A stretch of 64,000 nucleotides of DNA from assembly GCA_025056215.1 (NCBI GenBank), contig JANWWC010000004.1, positions 62,001 through 126,000 of the forward strand, given 5' to 3'. Shown one piece after another: positions 56,458 through 64,000 of the stretch; the first letter of the stretch is position 1, and each line of letters opens with the position of its first letter. The notes beneath the pieces are model-generated. The model saw only the letters and a program-made list of their open reading frames with translations, was not told the DNA's origin and did no database searches. This DNA is from Cytophagales bacterium. GTDB lineage: Bacteria > Bacteroidota > Bacteroidia > Cytophagales > Flammeovirgaceae. The position numbers and the translations under genes were made by a program.

Positions 56458-57948
56458 ATGGTAAATGAAGAAAACATACGTTTGATATTTGGCTTGAAAG
56501 TCAAGATGTTAAGGCAAAGCCTGCATATGTCCCTTTCAGAGCTTGCTGAAAAAACAGGCATTTCGGTTTCTTACCTTAACGAAATTGAAAAAGGGAAAAA
56601 ATATCCTAAATCCGATAAGATTGGTGTATTAGCTCAAGCTCTTAACACCACTTATGAATGGTTAATATCGCTTAAACTTACTAAAAATCTTACTCCTTTA
56701 GCTAATTTTTTGCGCTCTAATATATTATCGGAGCTGCCTTTAGAAGTGTTTGGTGTTTCTCCGCGCAGCATTTTAGAACTTTTTTCAGATACTCCTTCTA
56801 AATTGAATGCCTTTGTTACGACAGCTTTTGATTTGGCGCGCAATCACAATATTACTTTACAGGATTTTTATTTTTTAGCTCTGCGTTCCTATCAAGAAAT
56901 GCATAATAATTATTTTGAAGAAATTGAAAAAAGCGTTTTAGACTTCCGAGAAAAATATTTAGGCAATCGACCCATTACGTTAGAACAATTGTACGTATAT
57001 GCTAAGCGCGAAATCGGATTTGAAATTGATGAAACTAGTTTTGCCGACTTTCCACAATTGCAATCTTATCGTTCTTTTGCAAAAATAGAAAAAAAACACA
57101 AGCGATTGTATTTGAATCATTTGCTTAACAACCGACAAAAGTCCTTTATTTTAGCGCGTGAAGCAGGATATCATTTTATGGGAATTGTAGAACGCTCTAT
57201 GTCTTATCCTTGGCTCAAGACAGAATCGTTTGATGAACTATTAAACAACTACAAAGCTACTTATTTCGCAGGAGCGTTAATGATTCCAGAAACGGATTTG
57301 AGTGCTGACCTACGCAACATTTTTCAGAATGAAACATGGGAACCTCATCTTGTTTTAAGGCTCTTAGATAAGTATAATGCTTCTCCAGAAATGTTGATGC
57401 AACGCATTGCGACTGTATGCGCTAACCGCTTGGGAATTCAACGCCTTTTTTATAGTAGAATCACCCATGAAGTGGGCAGTCCTAAGTTTATTCTAAACAA
57501 AGAAATGCATTTAGGAGGATTGCATACGCCACATAGTACAGTTCTTGAAGAGCATTATTGTAGGCGTTGGTTAGGAATTAATATTATTCAAGAACTTGAA
57601 AAGCAGATTGCTAGAGGTATTTACCAAAAACCAATTATTGGTATTCAAGTCTCTTATTACATGGATTCTACTAATCAGTATTTGGTAATTTCTTTGGCGC
57701 GTCCGCTATATCCTACTCCTAATATTAATTGTAGTATTTCTATTGGTTTTTTAATAGACGAAGAGTTCAAACAAAAATGTAAGTTTTTGAATGCTCCTAA
57801 TGTGCCAGAGCGTTTTGTAAATGGTACCTGCGAAAGATGTTCTTCTGTAGATTGCGAAGAAAGAGCAGCACCTCCTATTCGACTCATGATGACAAAAAAA
57901 CAAGAAGCCATCCAAGAGGCTTTTTATAAATTAGCAAGACGCTACTAA
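56458..57948 (+). CDS. XRE helix-turn-helix / IrrE-type / ScfR-like transcriptional regulator
   Basis: The 496-residue protein has an N-terminal XRE helix-turn-helix (LSELAEKTGISVSYLNEIEKGKKYP), a middle DUF955/ImmA-IrrE-like region (about 180-310) in which the peptidase HExxH is degraded to REAGYH, so proteolysis is doubtful, and a C-terminal cysteine cluster NGTCERCSSVDCEERAAPP found in short-chain-fatty-acyl regulators (ScfR/RamB type). Family members bind DNA and sense acyl-CoA-related metabolites. The gene stands alone and is preceded by a terminator and a repeat-rich leader. Target genes are unknown. Confidence 0.88.
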   Translation: MVNEENIRLIFGLKVKMLRQSLHMSLSELAEKTGISVSYLNEIEKGKKYPKSDKIGVLAQALNTTYEWLISLKLTKNLTPLANFLRSNILSELPLEVFGVSPRSILELFSDTPSKLNAFVTTAFDLARNHNITLQDFYFLALRSYQEMHNNYFEEIEKSVLDFREKYLGNRPITLEQLYVYAKREIGFEIDETSFADFPQLQSYRSFAKIEKKHKRLYLNHLLNNRQKSFILAREAGYHFMGIVERSMSYPWLKTESFDELLNNYKATYFAGALMIPETDLSADLRNIFQNETWEPHLVLRLLDKYNASPEMLMQRIATVCANRLGIQRLFYSRITHEVGSPKFILNKEMHLGGLHTPHSTVLEEHYCRRWLGINIIQELEKQIARGIYQKPIIGIQVSYYMDSTNQYLVISLARPLYPTPNINCSISIGFLIDEEFKQKCKFLNAPNVPERFVNGTCERCSSVDCEERAAPPIRLMMTKKQEAIQEAFYKLARRY

Positions 57949-58004
57949 AGAATTTTAAAAATCGTTGTGCGTTTGCAAAGTTGTTCATAGATTTGCAGTG
58001 CTTT

Positions 58005-58090
58005 GCCGAGATGGTGGAATTGGTAGACACGCAGGACTTAAAATCCTGTGGCAGTAAAATGCCGTGCGGGTTCGATTCCCGCTCTTGGTA
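58005..58090 (+). tRNA. tRNA-Leu, anticodon TAA
   Basis: A cloverleaf of 86 nt: acceptor GCCGAGA/TCTTGGT (two G-T pairs), D arm TGGTGGAATTGGTAGACAC, anticodon stem CAGGA/TCCTG with loop CTTAAAA (anticodon TAA at 58039-58041), long variable arm GGCAGTAAAATGCC as in leucine tRNAs, and T arm GCGGG-TTCGATT-CCCGC. No CCA is encoded. It reads UUA codons, the common leucine codon in this AT-rich genome. Confidence 0.95.
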
Positions 58091-58156
58091 CATGTTTCGA
58101 GAGTATGTTTTTGTTTTTGAGTACGACCTTAGAAATTTATTTCATCATCTATTTTG

Positions 58157-60530
58157 TTATTTAACAATAATTTTTTCAGACATTGTATTTGTACTACTTC
58201 CCCCTATATATGAGGTGAAAGTACCAGGTTCTACGCGAAATTGCATGTGGGCATCCCAAAGTGCTAATTTTTCGAAAGAGAGTTCTAAACCGACTGTTTG
58301 CATCTCACCTGGCTTGAGTCTAATTTTTCGGAAATCACGCAATTCTCGAAGAGGTTTGACAACGCTGCTCACTTCGTCGCGGATGTAGAGTTGTACTACT
58401 TCTTCTCCCTCGTAATCACCTGTATTTTGAATATTTACATACACCACGACTGATTCTTTAGGTTCAATAACTTTTTTCTGAAGTCTAAGGTTAGAATATT
58501 CAAACGTCGTATAACTGAGTCCATATCCGAAAGGATAGAGAGCAGTAGTAGTATCTGCTACGTATCCGCGTGTAGCCGATTTTTTAGTAGCGTAATAGGA
58601 GGGTATATGTCCTACACTTCTTGGAAATGAAATAGGCAATTTCCCACTCGGATTATATATTCCGAATATTACATCAGCGAGAGCATTTCCTGCTTCTTGT
58701 CCTAAATACCAGTTTCGAGAATGGCACCTGCGTATTTTTCTTCATTTGTAAGCGCAATAGGCGCTCCATTTGAAAGAACTAAAATATGACAGGTTTTCCT
58801 GTAGATTTCATGAGTTTTAGTAGGTCGGATTGTCTGCCAAAAAGGTAATGTTTGCACGGTCTCCTTTGTGTTCCCAACTCCAAGCTTCTCTTCGAATAGA
58901 TTCATTCTCACCTAAGCATAAAATATAATAACATCGGCCTGTTGAGCTATTTTAAATGCTTCAATCATTAAAGCAGAGTCTTCTTAGAAAGTAGGGATGT
59001 TTTGAGGGGCTAAGTCTGCAAACCAATTTCCGTCTTCCTTCGTAATATAACAGCCTTTTGCATATAATATTTCAGCTTGGTTTCCTACAAAATTTCGGAT
59101 TCCTTCTAAAAAAGAAACTTGATACTTAGCATAATCGCTATACCTTCCTTCATGAAGCTTTTCAGCGTTCGGTCCGATCACTGCAATTTTTTTTAGATTT
59201 TCTAATTTTAGAGGAAGGGTTTTGTTTTGATTTTTCAGCAAAACCATAGATTCTCTTACTGCTTGTCGAGCTAAGAGTCAATGTTCTTGGTTTCCGCATA
59301 TAGAGTCGGCGAGTTGCGGATTTTTAACAAATGGATTCTCAAAGAGTCCTAATTCAAATTTGGCGCGCAAGACTCTTGCAACTGCTTTTTCAAGAAGTTT
59401 GATATCCACTTTTTTTCTTTAACGAGTTCTACTAAAAGTGGAAAAGCATTTGGATCAGGTAGCTCTACGTCTACTCCTGCTTTTAGAGCTTTTTGAGCTG
59501 AGCATTTTTTATCTGGGCATATACTATGAACGGTCTCTAGCTCTTGAATTGCGCAGTAATCCGATACTACAAAGCCTCTAAATCCCCATTCTTGGCGCAA
59601 GACTTTGTTTAACAACCATTCTGATGCGTGGCAAGGGACTCCATTCAATTTCGTTGTAAGAAGCCATTACGCCAATAGGTTGCGCTTTTGTAATAGCATA
59701 CTGAAAAGGGCGAAGATGCACTTCTCGCAGATAGCGCTCTCCAAAAGGCGCTGGAGCAATATTTCGACCTCCTTCAGGTTGTCCGTGAGCAGCAAAGTGT
59801 TTGATAGTAGTGCCGACATGCAGCGAATCGAGGCGCTGTTTGTCTCTACCTTGAAAGCCTTCGATGCAAGCCGTGCCAAGGATGACATTCAAATAAGGAT
59901 CTTCTCCATAGGTTTCTTCTACTCTTCCCCATCTAGGGTCGCGCGCTACATCTAATATAATACAGGAGTAAGCACAATGTGGCAGCCCATTGCACGCGCT
60001 TCCTTTGCAGTCATTGCATAAAGTTTTTCAATAAGTTCAGGGTTAAAAGAAGAAGCCAATCCGATGGGTTGCAGAAAACTTGTAATCCAGCCAGCTTGTA
60101 ACCCATGAAGCGCCTCAGCGTGCATAATGGCAGGAATTCCGAGCCTTGTTTTCTCAAGCATTACTCGCTGAAAGTCGTTTACAAACCGCGCCGTTTGTGA
60201 AGGAGTTTTAAAATTCCAAAAATGATACTTTTCATAAGGGCGAGCTACCTACCCAATACCATGTGGATAAAGAGCTATTGCGGAATCGGCAATCACTGTA
60301 GTGCTGTCTTTATCGGAGATTTTTCTTTTTTCTATCCAAATTCCCAGTAATTGTGCTACTTTTTCTTCTAAGGTCATGCGAGAAATCAAGTCTTGCACTC
60401 GCTTTTCAATAGGTTGAGAAGAATCTTTGTAGAGAGGCTTTTTTTGAGCATTTGTAAATAAGGACACCCAAAAGCAAAAATGCAAGCAGAATGTTTTTTT
60501 ACTTTCATTAATCTTAGAACGAATGTACAA
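58157..60530 (-). pseudogene. Decayed glycoside hydrolase family 3 beta-glucosidase
   Basis: Pieces of one GH3 gene lie in several frames, read from 60530 down to 58157. In-frame stops: TAG at 60249-60251 (HGIG*VARP, most likely CAG to TAG), TGA at 59278-59280 (where the family has Arg) and a TAA near 58984. Frameshifts: a 5-base tandem duplication TAATA-TAATA at 59953-59962, two extra bases near 59645, one lost base in a run of T at 59410-59416, and others near 58920, 58800 and 58710. Retained GH3 segments include TIKHFAAHG, WGFRGFVVSDY, SMVLLKNQNKTLPL and PFGYGLSYTTFEY. The gene cannot make an intact enzyme. Confidence 0.92.
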
Positions 60531-60559
60531 TATTTCAAAGAAAAGTCAATAGGAGATGT

Positions 60560-61543
60560 TTATTCCACTTCAGATTCTGGATGTTTTCGAACTGTTTTTT
60601 GGAGTTCTACATCGGCAGCCATGTCGCGTTCTTTTTCATTTTCTTCTTCAAACTCTTTGCGTATTTCTGTGCCAAGCAGCAAATCCAAATCTGGTTTGCC
60701 TCCATCTACCCAACAGGTATACCAAAAGTCACCTACCATTTGAATAGCGCGTCTCATTTGTCTTTCAATTTGTCCGTTTAATCGTTCATGAAAGCGATAA
60801 GCAAACTCATAAGAGTAAGTTTTAATGGTTCTTCCAAATCGCGCTTCGAAACTCCATTTTTTATCTTCTCCCATTTCTAAAGTAAGTTCGCGTTCGATTC
60901 TAAACACAGAATCTAACGCTGTATGAGCTTGTTTGACAGCATCCCATACGTATTCTTGCGTGTTTTCGATGTAATGGGCACGCTCCATAAAATAGTCGTA
61001 ATCATCTGAAAAAAGTTCTACACATCTTGATTCCCAAAAACCATGAATTCCGTATTGATTGGTGTACTGTCCATTGTAGTTATGCGTAGTATGGAGCGGA
61101 ACATTACAATCGCCAATATAATGACCTATTTCCGCTGAAAGTTTAAGGATTTGTTCTACGTCCCGCCGACGAAAAGCATTGGTAAGCCGTACTTTCATTA
61201 CCTCAATATGCCAAGGAACGATTCCATATGTTTTAAGAGTATCTTCTGTGTACTGCTTTACAGCATCTGTCCATCGGTGTGGAAGTATGTTGTAAGCATC
61301 TTTTCCATAAATGTCTAAATCGATATAATGCCTTTCTGCTTCTCCTTTTACTGCATAGCGCCGTTGGTCAGGGTTTACAGAATTGTTTACTAAAAAACTA
61401 ATATGGTGTTTGTAAAAAGTTATCATCTCAGGAGGAAGTGTAAAAACTGCCATTCGATTAATGCGGCGATGCCCAAAAAAGCCCCAACCAAATGCAGAAC
61501 AAGCCTCCATAAGGAATAAACATAAAACAATTATCCGTTGCAT
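60560..61543 (-). CDS. S1/P1-nuclease / zinc-dependent phospholipase C-like protein
   Basis: The ATG at 61543 starts a signal peptide MQRIIVLCLFLMEACSAFG, so the mature protein would begin near a Trp-Gly (WGFFGHRRI), and the N-terminal Trp of this fold supplies a zinc ligand. Further ligands appear as the H in GFFGHRRI, HYIDLDI, LSAEIGHYIGDCNVPLHTTHNY and NQYGIHGFWES. These are the signatures of S1/P1 nuclease and zinc-dependent phospholipase C folds, which cleave nucleic acids or phospholipids. It is probably secreted to the periplasm. The longer frame upstream to 61654 is rejected because the signal peptide would be internal. Confidence 0.87.
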   Translation of the reverse strand: MQRIIVLCLFLMEACSAFGWGFFGHRRINRMAVFTLPPEMITFYKHHISFLVNNSVNPDQRRYAVKGEAERHYIDLDIYGKDAYNILPHRWTDAVKQYTEDTLKTYGIVPWHIEVMKVRLTNAFRRRDVEQILKLSAEIGHYIGDCNVPLHTTHNYNGQYTNQYGIHGFWESRCVELFSDDYDYFMERAHYIENTQEYVWDAVKQAHTALDSVFRIERELTLEMGEDKKWSFEARFGRTIKTYSYEFAYRFHERLNGQIERQMRRAIQMVGDFWYTCWVDGGKPDLDLLLGTEIRKEFEEENEKERDMAADVELQKTVRKHPESEVE

Positions 61544-61683
61544 TGCCAAAAAAGATTTTATTTCCAAAGCTACATATTTTTCTTTCACATTTCGCATTCC
61601 CTGTGGTATTGCAATTTTATAAATGATGATAAAAGTCATCTTTTGAGTAGGCAAACATCATCATTTTTCCAGAGAGTGCACTA

Positions 61684-61691
61684 TAGATTTG
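61684..61691 (+). promoter_or_regulatory. Predicted -7 element for ccoS-ccoNO
   Basis: TAGATTTG, a full match to TAnnTTTG, 16 nt before the ccoS ATG. No -33 at the ideal distance. Confidence 0.42.
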
Positions 61692-61707
61692 AAAAAAAAC
61701 TAAATCT

Positions 61708-61845
61708 ATGTCTGTTATTTATTTGCTACTGATTATCAGCCTTTTGATAGGTCTTCTTTTTTTGGGATTGTTCTTGTGGAGTGTTCGAAATGGTCAGTAT
61801 GAAGATGATTATACACCTTCTATAAGGATTCTTTTTGATGAATAA
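61708..61845 (+). CDS. ccoS: CcoS cbb3-oxidase assembly protein (45 aa)
   Basis: The 45-residue product starts MSVIYLLLIISLLIGLLFLG with one membrane helix, continues LFLWSVRNGQYEDDYTPSIR and ends ILFDE. The pattern of a helix followed by W..R.GQYDD is the hallmark of CcoS, which is needed for insertion of heme b and CuB into the cbb3-type oxidase. It lies 28 nt upstream of the fused ccoNO gene, the expected place. The small size and the position make a convincing gene. Confidence 0.9.
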   Translation: MSVIYLLLIISLLIGLLFLGLFLWSVRNGQYEDDYTPSIRILFDE

Positions 61846-61873
61846 TTTTTTACAAATTAAACTTTTAAAGATT

Positions 61874-64000
61874 ATGGAAGAGGCAATTTTGCAACAAGCA
61901 CAGCGTGAAACTGTTTCATCTTCTGCCGCAGTGAGCAGATTTGAATACGACAATGCCATTGTGCGTAATTTTATGATAGCTTCGATTGTTTTTGGTGTTG
62001 TCGGAATGTTAGTAGGGATTTTAGCTGCTTTTCAACTAGTATTTCCTTCTCTAAACTTTGATTTGCCTTATACTACTTTCGGGCGGATACGTCCGTTGCA
62101 TACCAATGCGGTGATTTTTGCGTTTGTAGGAAATGCTATTTTTGCAGGTGCTTATTATTCGATGCAGCGCGTATTGCGCACGCGTATGTATAGCGATTTA
62201 TTAAGTCGCGTCCATTTTTGGGGTTGGCAACTTATCATTTTGTTAGCAGCTATTACGCTCCCTTTGGGTTATACTACCTCTCACGAATATGCCGAATTGG
62301 AATGGCCTATTGATATACTCATTACACTTGTGTGGGTAGTCTTTGGCATCAACATGATGGGAACAATCATCGTAAGACGCGAAAGACATATCTATGCTGC
62401 TGTTTGGTTTTATGTAGCTACTTTTGTAACAGTAGCTATTTTACATGTTGTCAATTCGTTTGAATTGCCAATTAGTTGGCTTAAAAGTTATTATTGGTAT
62501 GCAGGTGTTCAAGATGCTCTCGTGCAATGGTGGTATGGACATAATGCTGTGGCTTTCTTTTTGACAACACCTTACTTAGGAATGATGTATTATTTTCTTC
62601 CTAAAATTGCTAACCGCCCTCTTTACTCATATAAGCTCTCTATTTTGCACTTTTGGACCCTGATTTTTATTTATATTTGGGCAGGTCCACATCATTTGCT
62701 GTATTCTTCTACTCCTGATTGGGTCCAGTCGTTGGGAGTTGTGTTTTCGGTAATGCTCATTGCACCTTCGTGGGGAGGAATGATCAACGGGTTACTCACA
62801 TTGCGCGGTGCGTGGGATAAGGTAAGAGAAGAGCCGGCGCTTAAGTTTATGGTAGTCGCACTTACGTGTTATGGGATGGCTACTTTTGAAGGTCCTATGC
62901 TTTCGCTAAAAAATGTCAATGCGATTGCTCATTTTACAGATTGGGTAGTAGCTCATGCACATGTCGGTGGACTAGGATGGAACGGGTTTCTCACATTTGC
63001 TATTTTTTATTGGCTTGTGCCGAAGATGTGGCAAACAGAGCTTTATTCTAAACGATTAGCAAATGCTCATTTTTGGATTGGAACTTTAGGAGTTGTCATG
63101 TATGCAATTCCGATGTATTGGTCTGGGTTTACCCAAGGGTTGATGTGGAAGGAGTTTACTGCCGATGGCGTTTTGAAATATCCTAATTTTTTAGAAACTG
63201 TAACTAAAATTATTCCGCTTTATGCGATGAGAGGTATTGGAGGAACTCTCTATTTAATAGGTGTTTTTATAATGATTTATAACCTTGTAAAAACTGCTCA
63301 ACAAGGAAGTTTTTTGGCTAACGAAGTTTCTGAATTTGCCAAAGTGCATCAGCCAATCCAGCGGCTTACATGGAGAGACTGGCATAAAGTCCTTGAAGCA
63401 CATCCTATTTTGTTCATGATTGTTTCTATTGTAGTAGTTTCTATCGGTGGTTTAGTGGAGATGATTCCTACTTTTCTGATTCGCTCTAATGTGCCTACCC
63501 TTGCTAGTGTGATGCCCTATACACCTTTAGAATTAGAGGGACGCGATATTTATATTCGAGAAGGTTGCAACACATGCCACTCTCAAATGATTCGTCCATT
63601 CCGCTCTGAAACAGAAAGATACGGAGAATATTCAAAGGCAGGCGAGTATGTATACGATCATCCTTTCTTATGGGGCTCGAAGCGTACAGGACCTGATTTG
63701 ATGCGCATCGGTAAAAAATATCCCGATTCATGGCATTATCATCACTTTGTTGAGCCTGCTTCTATGTCACCGGGCTCTATTATGCCCAAATATCCTTGGT
63801 TGCTCGAAAATCAGTTAGACATTTCGTTGCTTGATAAAAAAATGATGGCTATGCAAACTTTTGGCGTACCTTACACCGATCAAGAAGTAGAAAAAAGTCG
63901 GGAAATTGCTCGTAAACAAGCAGAACAAATTGCTGAAAACCTCCGCAAAGAAGGTATCGAAGTAGAGCCAGATAGAGAAATTATTGCCCTTATTGCTTAC
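61874..64000 (+). CDS. ccoNO: cbb3-type cytochrome c oxidase CcoN-CcoO fusion, cut by window edge
   Basis: The open frame begins at ATG (61874) and runs 709 codons to the window end. Residues 30-500 form the heme-copper oxidase subunit I (CcoN): IRPLHTNAVIFAF (heme ligand His), VQWWYGHNAVAFFLTTPY (CuB His), WAGPHHLLYSSTP (CuB His-His) and VVAHAHVGGLGWNGF (heme His). After a linker with a further membrane helix (about 510-535) follows the CcoO part, with EGCNTCHSQMIRPF (heme c CxxCH) and later MSPGSIMPKYPWLL, the usual heme c axial Met region. CcoN and CcoO are normally separate; the fusion is known in some Bacteroidota. This oxidase reduces oxygen at low concentration and pumps protons. Confidence 0.95.
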   Translation, partial: MEEAILQQAQRETVSSSAAVSRFEYDNAIVRNFMIASIVFGVVGMLVGILAAFQLVFPSLNFDLPYTTFGRIRPLHTNAVIFAFVGNAIFAGAYYSMQRVLRTRMYSDLLSRVHFWGWQLIILLAAITLPLGYTTSHEYAELEWPIDILITLVWVVFGINMMGTIIVRRERHIYAAVWFYVATFVTVAILHVVNSFELPISWLKSYYWYAGVQDALVQWWYGHNAVAFFLTTPYLGMMYYFLPKIANRPLYSYKLSILHFWTLIFIYIWAGPHHLLYSSTPDWVQSLGVVFSVMLIAPSWGGMINGLLTLRGAWDKVREEPALKFMVVALTCYGMATFEGPMLSLKNVNAIAHFTDWVVAHAHVGGLGWNGFLTFAIFYWLVPKMWQTELYSKRLANAHFWIGTLGVVMYAIPMYWSGFTQGLMWKEFTADGVLKYPNFLETVTKIIPLYAMRGIGGTLYLIGVFIMIYNLVKTAQQGSFLANEVSEFAKVHQPIQRLTWRDWHKVLEAHPILFMIVSIVVVSIGGLVEMIPTFLIRSNVPTLASVMPYTPLELEGRDIYIREGCNTCHSQMIRPFRSETERYGEYSKAGEYVYDHPFLWGSKRTGPDLMRIGKKYPDSWHYHHFVEPASMSPGSIMPKYPWLLENQLDISLLDKKMMAMQTFGVPYTDQEVEKSREIARKQAEQIAENLRKEGIEVEPDREIIALIAY

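Noticed and set aside
58157-60530. Sequencing errors as the cause of the broken GH3 frames
   Set aside because: The damage includes stop substitutions and a tandem duplication as well as homopolymer slips, and neighbouring genes are intact, so real decay is more likely.

Overview
The window is a chromosomal segment of an AT-rich, gliding-type Bacteroidota, most likely of the order Cytophagales. The evidence is a complete type IX secretion/gliding core (porP, gldK, gldL, gldM, gldN), Bacteroidota-style promoter elements (TAnnTTTG at -7), abundant lipoproteins and outer-membrane barrels, a TonB-dependent receptor, a T9SS-type C-terminal domain protein and a fused CcoN/CcoO cbb3 oxidase. No phage, plasmid, CRISPR array or intact insertion sequence was seen. 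The species cannot be named from the sequence alone.

Layout. 1-6.4 kb (minus strand): partial fabH preceded by a SiaC/SiaB-type partner-switch pair, a GH3 beta-glucosidase, an EEP-family phosphodiesterase, bioD, and two small membrane proteins. 6.4-9.1 kb (plus): a POT peptide transporter, a lone TRAP small permease and a TsaC/YciO protein. A 1.1 kb gene-poor stretch follows. 10.2-12.3 kb (minus): glyA and yebC. 12.6-20.2 kb (plus): OmpA-like protein, ECF sigma factor, probable anti-sigma factor and porP, then gldK-gldL-gldM-gldN closed by a strong terminator. 20.2-26.8 kb (minus): a TonB receptor, a TPR/coiled-coil/PP2C membrane phosphatase and a GAF protein in one run, then a flippase-like membrane protein. 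27-29.9 kb (plus): an Hpt / unknown / methyltransferase trio joined by ATGA overlaps, then an outer-membrane barrel and a membrane protein. 29.9-35.9 kb: an aminotransferase, two LVIVD lipoproteins, a PEGA barrel protein, pfkA and an alpha-oxoamine synthase. A 1.4 kb gene-poor stretch ends in a terminator just before gcvT. 38.7-50.4 kb: an orphan oxidase subunit III, a hybrid PAS/GAF histidine kinase, then minus-strand M14 peptidase, DUF4296 lipoprotein, recQ, a T9SS-like protein, ffh and greA. 50.4-55.8 kb (minus): WD40 protein, sirtuin, GH2 beta-galactosidase. 56.4-64 kb: an XRE/IrrE-type regulator, tRNA-Leu(TAA), a heavily decayed GH3 pseudogene, an S1/P1-nuclease/phospholipase C-like protein, ccoS and the start of ccoNO.

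How the genes fit together. Surface biology dominates: protein export by T9SS, a co-located sigma/anti-sigma pair, TonB uptake coupled to phosphatase signalling, and envelope lipoproteins. Phosphorylation signalling is dense: SiaB-like kinase, SiaC-like target, PP2C phosphatase, stand-alone Hpt and a hybrid kinase. The most interesting leads are the TonB receptor-PP2C-GAF unit with its 31-bp-spaced promoter repeats, the Hpt/unknown/methyltransferase trio, the switch-like noncoding leader plus terminator before gcvT, the promoter/terminator pair in the greA leader, and the sigma factor sitting in front of the T9SS genes. All functional calls come from reading motifs by eye; no database search was run.
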